Shown here piece by piece: positions 17,316 to 27,300 of a stretch of DNA of 64,000 nt. Under the pieces are notes generated by a model. That model was given only the letters and a program-made list of their open reading frames with translations. It did not search any database and was not told the origin of the DNA. The stretch comes from Erythrobacter aurantius (lineage in GTDB: Bacteria; Pseudomonadota; Alphaproteobacteria; Sphingomonadales; Sphingomonadaceae). The position numbers and the translations under genes are program-made. Within the stretch, counting starts at the first letter, position 1. The number at the start of each line of letters is the position of its first letter. The DNA lies in the NCBI RefSeq assembly GCF_023823125.1, contig NZ_CP090949.1:930001-994000 (forward strand), in the 5' to 3' direction.

Positions 17316-17921
17316 ATGGTTTCGCCATCAGAGTTTCGAAACGAACTGGAAAGGCAGCGTTCCAACCGGTTGGAACAGCCCGAGATTGATCGCGACTTAC
17401 TTTACGAAATGGCGGGCCAAGTGGTTGATGAAGACGCTAGGCAAGCTGGCGATACAATCGTCGATCTGGTTCACTCCGGCAAAAGGCCGCCCAGTCAATT
17501 GCTCGAAACCTTGTGCCTGGGCGGGGCCGTGTTCTGGACTGACGCACATACAACCCTCGGAGAGGGCTGGCCCATCGCCAGTATGTTCGGCGATACCGAG
17601 GAAGACCTCCCTCGCAAAAATCCACATCGCGCGGTCGAAGTGCTACGGGCTGAGTGGGTTGTTCTCAAGCTTTTGGGCCAACACTTCGGCAAGGTGGCTG
17701 TTCGGGCCTCCGACGGTCGAGAGGCCATACTGATCTCTGCATGCGCTTGGGGCCATATGGATCGCCCCCTCGTTGCGGTTCGAACCGAGCGCCATTTCAT
17801 GCGCTATGTGCGCCTGACGGGCATACTTTGGGGGGCTGATCATCCGAATGGCGATCCCATGCAGGCCAGCGACCAAACCCTCCTGCAGCACATTCAACGT
17901 GCAGAGAAATTTGCGCGCTGA
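17316..17921 (+). CDS. hypothetical protein, partner of the Nmad2 gene
   Basis: 201 aa from ATG 17316, two bases after the Nmad2 stop, so probably cotranscribed. I do not recognise it. It is soluble-looking, rich in charged residues, with no signal peptide, membrane segment or catalytic motif I can name. The central part (LCLGGAVFWTDAHTTLGEGWPIASMFG) and the C-terminal half (LISACAWGHMDRPLVAVR) look like a compact folded domain. Its place at the edge of the defence island suggests a role with Nmad2. Confidence 0.65.
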   Translation: MVSPSEFRNELERQRSNRLEQPEIDRDLLYEMAGQVVDEDARQAGDTIVDLVHSGKRPPSQLLETLCLGGAVFWTDAHTTLGEGWPIASMFGDTEEDLPRKNPHRAVEVLRAEWVVLKLLGQHFGKVAVRASDGREAILISACAWGHMDRPLVAVRTERHFMRYVRLTGILWGADHPNGDPMQASDQTLLQHIQRAEKFAR

Positions 17922-17963
17922 GTCCGCGGGACCGCACAATCGGCACCGCAGCCCCCAGCGCCA

Positions 17964-18344
17964 TCACTCCAGCTTCTTTTCGTCCTTGGCACCCATCAGC
18001 TTTCGGGCCCGCGCTGCCACCTTCTGCAGGTCGACTTCGCGCACTTCGGCAGCTTCTAGGTCATTTTCGACAACCAACTGCAGCTTATGGCAATCGCGCA
18101 AAGCCTGGATGTTTCCCTTCAGTCCCTTGGTTATAAGAACCCGTGAAAGCGCTTCGCTGCTGCTCACGGTCCTGCGTTCACCATTAACCGTGATGGTGAT
18201 CGGCTCTGCGAAAACCTTCGCAATAATCGTCTTGTAATTCTTGGAGCCCTTCTTCCGACCTTTGGGATTGCCGGACTGGCCCTTCTTGAATCGAGTGTGT
18301 TTAGGCGGCTTGCCGTAGCCGACCTCATAGTCATCCTTGGGCAT
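17964..18344 (-). CDS. DUF5681 domain protein, mobile-element associated
   Basis: 126 aa. The N-terminus carries the DUF5681 signature (VGYGKPPKHTRFKKGQSGNPKGRKKGS, split here as positions 8-34), a basic, glycine- and proline-rich segment found in many phage and integrative-element genes of Alphaproteobacteria. No biochemical role is established. The ATG at 18344 overlaps the stop of the DNA methylase gene (ATGA), so the two were one operon. DUF5681 genes next to ParB-like methylases are common in prophage-type regions, which supports reading 18-20.5 kb as an element remnant. Confidence 0.82.
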   Translation of the reverse strand: MPKDDYEVGYGKPPKHTRFKKGQSGNPKGRKKGSKNYKTIIAKVFAEPITITVNGERRTVSSSEALSRVLITKGLKGNIQALRDCHKLQLVVENDLEAAEVREVDLQKVAARARKLMGAKDEKKLE

Positions 18345-19645
18345 CAGGACACCTCCTTGGGATCGGAGACGGCCAGTGCCCGCGGTTCAGTCTCGCTGCT
18401 TCGTCGTTCGGCCATCTCAGCGAAGGTCAGGCCGCTTTCGGCGTGGACCGCATCGCAATGGGCATAAGCCTGCCAGCGCCTTATCGAGCGATCGCAGTAG
18501 ATCGGGTCGATCTCGATCGCTCTGGCGCGCCTGGCGGTCCGTTCGGCCCCGACCAGTACCGTTCCCGACCCGCAAAACGGATCGACCACAATATCGCCGC
18601 GACTGGATACATCCATGATGGCGTCGGCGATCATGGCTGCCGGCTTCACCGTGGGATGCAGGGCAAGCTCGTCCATGCGGCCCGCATGAAAGGTGTTGGC
18701 ACCGCGGTATTCCCAGACGTTGGTCCGGTAGCGGCCACCCGCTCCTAGGCCGAAGGTGTTCTGGTGCGATGCGGTGCCGCTCTTGAACACGAAACACAGC
18801 TCGTGCCGTGAGCGATAGAACGCGCCCATCCCGCCATTGTCCTTCACCCACGTGATGACGTTCTTGAGCTCGTCGTAGGCCATTTCACCAGCATCGAGTA
18901 TCTCGCGCATGTGCCGCTAGTCCATGAAGGCGTAATGGATCGAACCATCAAGGCTATGCGCCGCCATGAGCTTGAACACCTTGCCAAGGAACTCGGTGAA
19001 CTGCTCGGCGCTCATTTCGCCCGACGCCTTCGCGAACTCGCGGTGCTGCACTTCGCCTAGGCCGCTTACATGCCCCTGGATCGGAACGTTGTAGGGCGGA
19101 TCAGTGATCGCCATCCTCGCCTTCTCGCCGTCCATCAGGATCTTGAATGAGCTCGGATCGGTTGCATCCGCGCAGATCAGTCGGTGATCCCCCAGAATCC
19201 AGAGGTCACCGGCTACGGTGACCGCGGGACCATCATCTGGTTGTGCGTCTTCGGCAGGGTCGGATGGTTCACCCTTCTGGTTCTCGAACAGGATGTCGAT
19301 TTCCACCGTGTCGAAGCCCGTGTCCTCGAGTTCGACCCCTTCGATCTGGAGCGCCTCGATCTCGATCCTCAGGATCTCTTCATCCCAGACGGCCTTCTCG
19401 GCGAGCTTGTTGTCGGCAAAGCGATAGGCACGCACCTGCGCTGGCGTGAGCCGGATCAGCCGGATACATGGGATTTCGGAAAGGCCGAGTTGCAACGCCG
19501 CGGCATAACGGCCGTGACCTGCGATGATCACACCATCAGCATCGATAAGCACCGGGTTTGTGAACCCGTTGCGCGCGATGCTGTCGGCGATCTCACGGAT
19601 CTGTTTTTCAGGGTGGCGCTTTGCATTGCCGGTGTAAGGCTTCAC
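18344..19645 (-). pseudogene. ParB-like/N4-N6 DNA methyltransferase broken by one in-frame amber codon
   Basis: Read through, this is one protein of about 430 residues: a ParB-like nuclease-fold domain (EKQIREIADSIARNGF, IIAGHGRYAAAL) followed by a beta-class DNA methylase with DPPYN (motif IV) in the first part and DPFCGSGTVLVGAERTARRARAIEID (motif I) in the second. A TAG at 18919-18917 interrupts the frame right after YAFMD; the family has Trp-Arg-His there, so a TGG to TAG change is the likely cause. The frame is otherwise intact on both sides. Without readthrough, catalysis is lost because motif I lies after the stop. The 5' end is uncertain: homology extends upstream of GTG 19645 and the frame is open to about 19735, but no good start codon is present there, hinting at a second lesion. 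Confidence 0.8.
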
Positions 19646-19839
19646 CTGGTCTGGTTTCAGATACTCGATCTCGAGCGGCAGCTCATCTGGCGAGATTGCG
19701 CTCGCTACTTTGAGTTTGGACGCACGTCGTCTCCTTCATCAACAATCGTTTCAAGGTCTTTTCCTTTGCTAGATTGTCGACGGGTCGGAGGACCTGCCCA
19801 CGGCTTGAAAATAAGGAACACCAATCGGTGTTGCAATAC

Positions 19840-20475
19840 TTATCCTGCTCGGCCCCGGTGCCGTTCGGGTGCGGATAGGAGGTTCTGTTCAAGCAGTACG
19901 GCCATCTCCGCCAGCTCGATGATGACGCGCGAGCGGTCATTGTACCCTAAAGTGCCGATCGCATTCTCGATTGCATCGCCGCGGCAGAAGTCGGGGGTCA
20001 GGAACACTGAGCCTGCACTGCCTTCCTTCTCAGGAAGTACCTCACCGAGCTCGACCTTGCGGAGTAGCATAAACACCCGCTTGTCGGGACCGTTGGTGGT
20101 GGAACGCAGGATGGGTGGATCAGCCAGTATCTTGCCGAGCCTGGCTTCGAGCTGCGCACGGATATGCCGCAGCAGAAACACGACCTCAGACTGCTTGAAT
20201 CCGAGGTCAAGAAGGTCAAGTCCGATCGAAAGACAAAAGGCGTCCGCGAGCGTGAAGCGGACCTCGGCTCCCTTCCCTGGTGGCGGCACCGAGTGAAATG
20301 CGTAGCGCTGGCCATTTGGAACTTCCGGCTGGGCGCGGTCGAGGTCGACCAGCTTTCTGATTCTTCCGGCGAAGGTCTGTTTGATCGGGGTCTGCGCGGG
20401 TGCCTGACTGAAGGCGCGCCAGATCGCGATCTCCACCTGTCCGCGCGAGTATGTCAGCTGATCTGTCTTGCCCAT
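19840..20475 (-). CDS. hypothetical protein, possibly DNA-binding
   Basis: 211 aa from ATG 20475. I do not recognise the family with confidence. Residues 14-20 (VEIAIWRAF) and the central helix-rich part (LADAFCLSIGLDLLDLGFKQSEVVFLLRHIRAQL, split around 78-110) resemble a winged-helix or MerR-like segment, so a regulator role is possible. No signal or membrane segments. It is oriented like the broken methylase downstream and may be the upstream gene of the same element. Confidence 0.6.
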   Translation of the reverse strand: MGKTDQLTYSRGQVEIAIWRAFSQAPAQTPIKQTFAGRIRKLVDLDRAQPEVPNGQRYAFHSVPPPGKGAEVRFTLADAFCLSIGLDLLDLGFKQSEVVFLLRHIRAQLEARLGKILADPPILRSTTNGPDKRVFMLLRKVELGEVLPEKEGSAGSVFLTPDFCRGDAIENAIGTLGYNDRSRVIIELAEMAVLLEQNLLSAPERHRGRAG

Positions 20476-20530
20476 CCGAAGGCTCTACAGCACCTATCGG
20501 TTGAATGGGACAAGTCCCTGCAAGGCCCTT

Positions 20531-20690
20531 CGAAATTCCCTGCTTGGCGCAGAATTTTCCCTGATATTGGTTTTAGGGAAACTTCTCGCGAAACGGCGGA
20601 ATTCCGCGGGCTGGACTGCGTCTCTGAGCGCCGGAATATGCGAAAAACAGGAATTTCCCTGCAAACGGGGCCAAAACAGGGAATTTGCAC
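20531..20690. repeat. cluster of AATTCCCTG / CAGGGAATT motifs in a 333-bp non-coding gap
   Basis: The stretch 20476-20808 has no convincing gene. It contains AAATTCCCTG (20533-20542), AATTTTCCCTG (20553-20563), TTTTAGGGAAA (20571-20581), GGAATTTCCCTG (20650-20661) and AACAGGGAATTT (20675-20686), in both orientations. It lies exactly between the element remnant (17.9-20.5 kb) and the first core gene, so it may be a junction sequence, a recombinase-binding region or a dispersed intergenic repeat. No attachment core or integrase is visible. Confidence 0.5.
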
Positions 20691-20808
20691 AAGAGAGCGG
20701 TTCGCTTCGGACTGCGTCGCGCACCAATCCCTATCCTGCCCGATGATTTGCCTCAGCGGCTTTGCCGCCATCGGGCTGTGTGCGTGCGGCGTACCGGCAA
20801 TAGGCTGT

Positions 20809-21528
20809 TCAGGCCTTCGCCGACGAAGCCTCGCGGGAATCAAGCCATTCGGCGGCCTTGACGCCGAAGGTGATCAGGAACGGCACCAGCACGAAGCTGA
20901 GCGTGACCTTGGCCAGCACCTGCCCGATCAAAAGATTGGTGATGTCGAATTCGCCGTAGAAAGCGAGCGTCACGAAAATGATCGAATCCACCGCCTGGCT
21001 GAGAGCCGATGCGATTGCGCCGCGGATCATCAGGCCGACGGTGGTGGCTTCGCCGCTGCCTCGCAGCTTCGAAAAGATCCAGACGTTGAGCAGCAACGAC
21101 GTGATGTAGGCGGCAGGCCCCGCCATCAGGATGCGCGGGGTCTGACCCAGCACCGTCTCGAATGCGGCAAGATCGGTGGCGCGGAATTCCAGCATCTCGG
21201 GCGAAGCGGGAAGCGACAGGACGAGATAGATTAACGCCGCCGAAAGCGCCAAGGGCAGGAAACCGATCCAGATCAGCCGGTTAGCCAGCCTTTGCCCGTA
21301 AAGCTGGGCAATGGTGCTGGTGATCACCACCAGCAGCAGGAACGGAAAAATGCCCGCTTCCACCGCAAGGTTGCTGGGCCACAATTGGACCTGCTTGAAC
21401 GCGACGACCCCGGCGAGCACCGTCATCCCTCCGTAAAGGATGATGTAGACAAACAGCCCCGTGGGCGTGGCCAGCGCGGCCGCCGCATTGGGGCCGGTCG
21501 TTTCTTGCGGTTTCGCGGTGTCGTTCAT
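20809..21528 (-). CDS. yhhQ: queuosine precursor transporter (YhhQ/VUT family)
   Basis: Start taken at ATG 21528 (239 aa); the frame is open further upstream to 21600 but that part is not membrane-protein-like. Six or so hydrophobic segments spread along the chain, with the family features AAYITSLLLNVWIFSKLR and the RGAIASALSQAVDSIIFVTLAF stretch, identify the VUT/YhhQ family of inner-membrane carriers. YhhQ imports preQ0/preQ1, precursors of the tRNA base queuosine. The assignment is by family; the exact substrate is not shown by the sequence. It is divergent from the nucleoside transporter gene at 21715. Confidence 0.88.
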   Translation of the reverse strand: MNDTAKPQETTGPNAAAALATPTGLFVYIILYGGMTVLAGVVAFKQVQLWPSNLAVEAGIFPFLLLVVITSTIAQLYGQRLANRLIWIGFLPLALSAALIYLVLSLPASPEMLEFRATDLAAFETVLGQTPRILMAGPAAYITSLLLNVWIFSKLRGSGEATTVGLMIRGAIASALSQAVDSIIFVTLAFYGEFDITNLLIGQVLAKVTLSFVLVPFLITFGVKAAEWLDSREASSAKA

Positions 21529-21714
21529 GTCCAATCGGTAAGCGAGCGCCCTGCAAAAGAAAAGCCGGATGCATCGCAGTTTCACCATGCATGCGAACAT
21601 CGGCTTGCGGTGGAGCGCGCCAGCGCGCTAGATGGGCGCTGATACAGCGTCGCTGCGGGGGCGGCGTGCGGGATCACAATGGCATATTCTTGAAGGGGCA
21701 CCGCCTTTTCTGCG

Positions 21715-22980
21715 GTGAGACACAACATAACCTCCATCCTGTTCAGCCTGCTCGGCATCGTCGCAATCCTTGGCATCGCTTTTCTGCTTTCCTCGGGAAA
21801 GAGGAACATCAAGCTGCGCGTCGTCGGCGCAGCCTTTGCCTTGCAGGCTTTGATGGCCGTGCTGGTGCTGCGGACCGATTTCGGCGTTCAGGTGATCAAG
21901 TTCCTGTCTGACGGCGTGATCGCGCTGCTGGGTTATTCGGTGCAGGGGATCGAGACACTGTTCGGCCCGATGGGCACAAACCCCTTCGCCAACACCTTCC
22001 TGATCGCAGCCCTGCCCGTGATCGTGTTCTTCGCCGCGCTGGTTTCGATACTCTATTATCTGGGCGTGATGCAGCGGCTGGTGCGGTGGCTGGGCGGCGC
22101 GATCGGCTGGATCACGGGGATCAGCAAGGTCGAGGCGCTGGGCAGTGCGGCCAATATCTTTGTCGGCCAGTCGGAAAGCCCGCTGGTTGTGCGGCCCTAT
22201 CTCGCCGCGCTGCCGCCTTCGCGCCTGTTCACGCTGATGTGCGTGGGCATGGCGGGCGTGGCGGGGACGATCCTGGCCGCTTACGCCGCCTTCCTTGGTG
22301 ACGAGGCCGTGCCTTACTTGCTGGCAGCCGCTTTCATGTCGGCGCCCGGCGGCATCCTGATGGCAAAGATCATCATGCCGGACGATCCTGAGGAAGCCGC
22401 CGAACATGACAAGCTGATGGAGGACGTGACCGTTTCCGAAACATTCGAGGACGGCGCGCATCCAGCGAACATTATCGAGGCCGCAGCTCAAGGCACCCAG
22501 ACGGGCGTGAAGCTGGCCGTGGCTGTCGGCGCGATGGTCATGGTGTTCGTTGCGCTGGTGGCGCTTGCCAACGGTATTCTGGGGGGCATCGGCGGCTGGG
22601 TCGGCTATCCGGACGTCACGTTCCAGCAATTGCTCGGCTATGTATTTGCTCCGGTGATGTTCCTGATCGGCATTTCCGATTGGAACCAGGCGCAGATCGC
22701 GGGCGGTTTGTTCGGAACCAAGATCGTGCTCAACGAATTCGTCGCCTTCATCGAACTGGGCGCGGTCGAAGGGCTGACCGAACGGAGCCGTTCAATCCTG
22801 ACTTTTGCGCTGTGCGGTTTTGCCAATTTCTCGTCCATCGCCATCCAGATGGCCGTCACCGGCGGGCTTGCCCCCAATCAGCGACCCGTGATCGCGCGGC
22901 TGGGGCTGAAGGCGCTGGCGGCGGGCAGTCTCGCCAATCTTATGAGCGCAGCGCTGGCGAGCCTTTTCCTGCCGTTTTGA
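21715..22980 (+). CDS. nupC: concentrative nucleoside transporter, NupC family
   Basis: 421 aa from GTG 21715. Hydrophobic throughout, with the NupC signatures LGSAANIFVGQSESPLVVRPYL (central), MSAPGGILMAKII and CGFANFSSIAIQMA near the C-terminus. These proteins couple uptake of nucleosides to a proton or sodium gradient across the inner membrane. The upstream 110 bases hold the divergent promoter region shared with yhhQ. No neighbouring nucleoside-catabolism gene, so it appears to be a single-gene unit. Confidence 0.93.
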   Translation: MRHNITSILFSLLGIVAILGIAFLLSSGKRNIKLRVVGAAFALQALMAVLVLRTDFGVQVIKFLSDGVIALLGYSVQGIETLFGPMGTNPFANTFLIAALPVIVFFAALVSILYYLGVMQRLVRWLGGAIGWITGISKVEALGSAANIFVGQSESPLVVRPYLAALPPSRLFTLMCVGMAGVAGTILAAYAAFLGDEAVPYLLAAAFMSAPGGILMAKIIMPDDPEEAAEHDKLMEDVTVSETFEDGAHPANIIEAAAQGTQTGVKLAVAVGAMVMVFVALVALANGILGGIGGWVGYPDVTFQQLLGYVFAPVMFLIGISDWNQAQIAGGLFGTKIVLNEFVAFIELGAVEGLTERSRSILTFALCGFANFSSIAIQMAVTGGLAPNQRPVIARLGLKALAAGSLANLMSAALASLFLPF

Positions 22981-23061
22981 CGCGCATCAATTACTGATCC
23001 TCCAACCTGCGTGAAGGGGCAAGGGCACAATCCCTTGGCACTCCAACGCGCGAGCCTATAA

Positions 23062-24015
23062 ATGAACCTCATGACAGACATTCAATCCGCTGATGGCATC
23101 GCCACCGTATCCCTCGCCCAGCCGCTCGAAGACATTGCCGACAAGCTGGGGCGCAGCTTTGCCGAATACGGCTTTGCCGTGATCCGCGATCATGGGATCC
23201 CGCAAGAACTGATCGACCGGGCCGAAGCGACATCCAAGGCCTTCTTCGCGCTGCCCGAAGATGTGAAGCGCGCCTATCACAAACCCGGCGCGGGCGGTGC
23301 GCGTGGCTACACCCCGTTCGGCACCGAAAAGGCCAAGGATGCCGAGATCTTCGATCTCAAGGAATTCTGGCACGTCGCCCGCTCGCTGCCCGAAGGACAT
23401 CCGCTCGCCGAATACATGGCCCCGAACGTCTGGCCGGACGAGGTCGAAGGGTTCAAGGACACCTTCAGCACCCTTTTCGCGGCATTCGAAACCGCCGGCG
23501 GTCGCGTGTTGGAAGCGATCGCGCTGCATCTTGGACTGGATCGCGATTTCTTCGCGCCGACAGTCGAGGACGGCAATTCGGTCATGCGCCTGCTGCATTA
23601 TCCGCCGCTTGGCCCGGATGCGCCCGAAGGCGCGATCCGTGCCGCCGCGCATGGCGACATCAACACCATCACCCTGTTGCTGGGAGCAGAGGAAGCGGGC
23701 CTCGAACTGCTGACCAAGCAGGGCGAATGGTGCGCGATCGACGTGCCCAAGGGGGCGCTGGTGATCAATGTCGGCGACATGCTTGAACGGCTAACGGCGG
23801 GCAGGCTCCGCTCGACCACTCATCGCGTCGTCAATCCGCGTGGTGCCGGGGCGCAGCGTTCTCGCTACTCGATGCCGTTCTTCCTGCATTTCCGGCCCGA
23901 CTACCTGATCGAGCCGCTGGAGTGCTGCATCACACAAGGCGCGGGAGACGTGCCCGAACCGATCAGCGCTCACGACTTCCTCCAGCAGCGCCTGCGCGAG
24001 ATCAATCTCGCCTGA
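23062..24015 (+). CDS. Fe(II)/2-oxoglutarate-dependent oxygenase, isopenicillin-N-synthase-like
   Basis: 317 aa from ATG 23062. An N-terminal DIOX_N domain (GFAVIRDHGIPQELIDRA) precedes the jelly-roll 2OG-Fe(II) domain. The metal triad appears as His and Asp in AAHGDINTITLLL and the distal His in STTHRVVNP; RSRYSMPFF supplies the Arg and Ser that hold 2-oxoglutarate. Such enzymes hydroxylate or oxidise small molecules in the cytoplasm; the substrate cannot be told. It stands alone, followed by a hairpin terminator at 24081-24104. Confidence 0.9.
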   Translation: MNLMTDIQSADGIATVSLAQPLEDIADKLGRSFAEYGFAVIRDHGIPQELIDRAEATSKAFFALPEDVKRAYHKPGAGGARGYTPFGTEKAKDAEIFDLKEFWHVARSLPEGHPLAEYMAPNVWPDEVEGFKDTFSTLFAAFETAGGRVLEAIALHLGLDRDFFAPTVEDGNSVMRLLHYPPLGPDAPEGAIRAAAHGDINTITLLLGAEEAGLELLTKQGEWCAIDVPKGALVINVGDMLERLTAGRLRSTTHRVVNPRGAGAQRSRYSMPFFLHFRPDYLIEPLECCITQGAGDVPEPISAHDFLQQRLREINLA

Positions 24016-24080
24016 TTGCAGGTCTGGGCGGTAGCGAATCACCGTCACAAATCGGTCAAATTCAGTCGGTCCCGTGGCAA

Positions 24081-24104
24081 AAACGCCCTGTCGAGGGGGC
24101 GTTT
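24081..24104 (+). terminator. hairpin terminator after the oxygenase gene
   Basis: AAACGCCC (24081-24088) pairs with GGGCGTTT (24097-24104) around an 8-base loop; the ascending arm is preceded by A residues and the descending arm ends in TTT, so it is a plausible intrinsic terminator. The rest of the 319-base gap to the TonB receptor gene (24105-24334) holds no gene and must carry the receptor's promoter; I cannot assign -35/-10 boxes with confidence. Confidence 0.55.
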
Positions 24105-24334
24105 GAGCCCGCCAAAAAAAGCCCGCTTCGTTGCGCAGATGCAACACAGGCCCAGTTTACGGCGGAATTCCGCCAGTTTTCGGGTGCAAAGCCCTGTGGA
24201 TGAATCTAGCGGCCCGTTGCGTCTCGGCAGGTTTCACAGAATTGTCACAAAACCGTCGCTTTTGTGCAGTGCAACCCGCTTAGGGACGCGCGCATCACAT
24301 CACTTCTCTCCACCGTGATCAGGGGCACCCTCAT

Positions 24335-27300
24335 ATGAAAATAAAGTATCTTCTGGCAGCGAGCGTAGTAAGCCTCTCCGCCGCAGCCACCATCGCAACG
24401 CCTGCCTACGCACAGCAGATTACTTCGGGCGTCGAAGGTCAGGTGACCGATGCCAACGGCAACCCGCTGACCGGCGCGACCGTAACCATCACCGACGAAC
24501 GCACCGCGCAGACCCGTACCGCGACCACCAGCGCAGACGGCAGCTTCCGCGTCCAGTCGCTCCCGCCGGGTGGCCCCTACACCGTGACGGTGACCGCTGA
24601 CGGGTTCGAAGGCCAGACCGTCGAAGACGTCTTCACCAGCATCTCGGGCAACACCGGCTTCACCTTCGCCCTGACCGAAGGCGCCGCCAACACCATCATC
24701 GTTACCGGCGCTCGTGCTCGCGTGACTCAGGTTGCAGTTGGTCCGGGCACCGCCTTCGACACGCAGACGCTCGAATCTTTCCCGTCGATCACCCGCGACA
24801 TTCGCGACATCATCCGCATCGACCCGCGCGTCGCTCTCGACAACCAGAACGATGTTGATCGTATCTCCTGCCTTGGCGGCAACGACCGTTCGAACACCTT
24901 CACCGTCGACGGCATCGTCCAGGCTGACACCTTCGGCCTGAACGGCACTCCGTTCGCCGCGCGTAACGCGCTGCCGCTGCCGTTCGATGTGGTCGATCAG
25001 GTTTCGGTCGAATTCGCACCGTTCGATGTCGAATATTCGGAATTCACCGGCTGTCTCGTCAACGTCGTGACCAAGGCTGGTGGCAACCGCTTCAGCGGTT
25101 CGGCCTTCATCACCTACTTCGACGGCGGCCTGCTGGCTGACGAAATCGAAGGTCGTCCGCTTCAGGGCAGCCAGGAAAAGCGTTGGGGTGCAACCCTGAC
25201 CGGCCCGATCATCCCTGATCGCCTGTTCTTCTCGGTCGGTTACGAAGAAACCGATCTGGGTGACGGCAACGAATTCGGCCCGGCCGGCGGCGGTTTCGCC
25301 AACGAAGCAAACTTCGTAACCCAGGCACAGTTCGACGAATTCGCCCGCATCGCGCGCGATGTCTATGGTCAGGACGTGGGCGGTTACCCGACCACGCTGG
25401 CTGAAGCTTCGATCCGTTACTTCGGTCGTATCGACGCAATCATCAACGACAACCACCGTCTCGAAGCAACCTATCAGCGTCTTGAGGAAACCAATGTCGA
25501 AAGCGACACCGGTGCCCAGGAACTGACCGGTCTGAACTCGTTCGAAGACGAAGGCACGATCTCCGACTATTACTCGGTTCGTCTGTACTCCGACTGGAGC
25601 GACACGATTTCGACCGAACTGCGCGTGAGCCGCGCCGAAGTCGGCGACGTTCAGGGCCCCGTCGGTTTCGGCGAAGCACAGTCGGACAACCCGGCCGTGC
25701 GTCTCGTTGTCGGCGTTCCGCCGGTTGCCGGCCAGACCACCCAGAACGGCATTCTGTCGACCGGCCCGGGCATCTTCCGTTCGGCCAACCAGCTCGATAC
25801 GAAGATCGATCAGGTCCGTTTCCAGATGAATGTGGACGCCGGTGGCGGTCACTTCCTCAAGTTCGGTACCGAAATCAACGATCTGGAAGTCTTCAACCTG
25901 TTCGCCATCAACGCGACCGGTACGCTGTTCTTCCGTAACCTGACCGACTTCGAGAACGGTCTGGTTGCCAGCGGTTCCACCTCCAGCGTGTTCGGCGACA
26001 TCGCCGACAACCTCGCTGCAGGAAGCCTCGGTGGCGGTACGATCAACGCCACGCCGAGCGGCGATATCAACGAAGCTGCTGCGCTGTTCAGCCGCACGAT
26101 CTATTCGTTCTACGCACAGGACGAATGGCAGGCGACCGACCAGCTGTCGATCAACGCCGGTATCCGCGTCCAGCTGTATGATGGCGGTGCACCGCGCACG
26201 AACCCGACCTTCACCAATCGTTATGGCTTCACCAATGCCAATTCGTTTGCTCGTCTCGACACGGTGCTGCTGCCGCGTCTCTCGGCGACCTACGAATTCA
26301 ACAATGACGGCTTCTTCTCGAACAGCCGTCTGACCGGTGGTGTCGGCATCTTCTCGGGCGGCGACCCGGTGGTGTATTTCTCGAACGCATTCTCGAACAA
26401 CGGTTTCTCGACCGGTGAAGGCACCACCTTCCGTTCGGATTGCGCCGGGTTCACCAACCCGGACGGTTCGTTCAACGTCCTGCAGGGCGGCAGCTTCGCC
26501 GGCTTCCCGCAGTGCGCGATCGCAGCCGGTTCGGCTCAGGCCGCTGCAGGCCTGTCGGACACCCAGTCGACCGATCCCGAATTCGACGTGCCGACCGTGG
26601 TGCGTGCGAACATCGGTTTCTCGACCGACTTCGGCGCAGAAACCGGCTTCTTCAGCAACTGGCGCCTGAACCTCGATTACATCTACTCGCGGTTCAACGA
26701 CACGCTGAACTTCGTCGATCTGGCTCAGACCCCGAACATCACGCGCGGCCTCAACGGCTTCACCGTGGACGGGCGTCCGATCTACGCTGCAATCGACCCG
26801 ACGGATCCTGACGCAGCCGGTTGTAACGCTACGCTCTCCTACTCGGGCGGCACGCCGCCGGTGTGGAACAACGTTACCCCGATCTGCTTCAACCGCATCG
26901 GTCGTGACGATGAAATCCAGCTGACCAACGGCCCGAGCTACGAAAGCCACGTTGCCTCGATCATCCTGTCGAAGAACTTCCAGGGTGGCCTGCTCACCGA
27001 TGGCGGTTCGGTCCGCGTCAACTTCGGTTACGCCTTCACCGACTCGGAGAACAACCGCAACAACGGTTCGTCGACCGCAACCTCGTCCTATGACGTGACC
27101 GCGGCCTTCGATCGTCAGAACCCGGCTGTGTCGACTTCGAACTTCGAAACTCGCCACAACTTCACCGCTGCAGTGAACTTCCGTGAAGAATTCTTCGATG
27201 GGTATGACACCAACATCGGCTTCTTCTTCCGGGCGCGTTCGGGTCTGCCTTACAGCCTGACCTTCGACGGCGGCGGCGTCTTCAACGACAGCTCGTCGGG

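Noticed and set aside
1..18000. Dpd (7-deazaguanine) or BREX system
   Set aside because: No TGT-like DpdA, PglZ, BrxC or Lon-like gene is visible; helicase plus DUF1998 plus C5 methylase fits DISARM better.
21628..22629. Long minus-strand frame opposite nupC
   Set aside because: His/Gln/Arg-rich composition typical of antisense to a membrane gene; NupC motifs on the plus strand are unambiguous.
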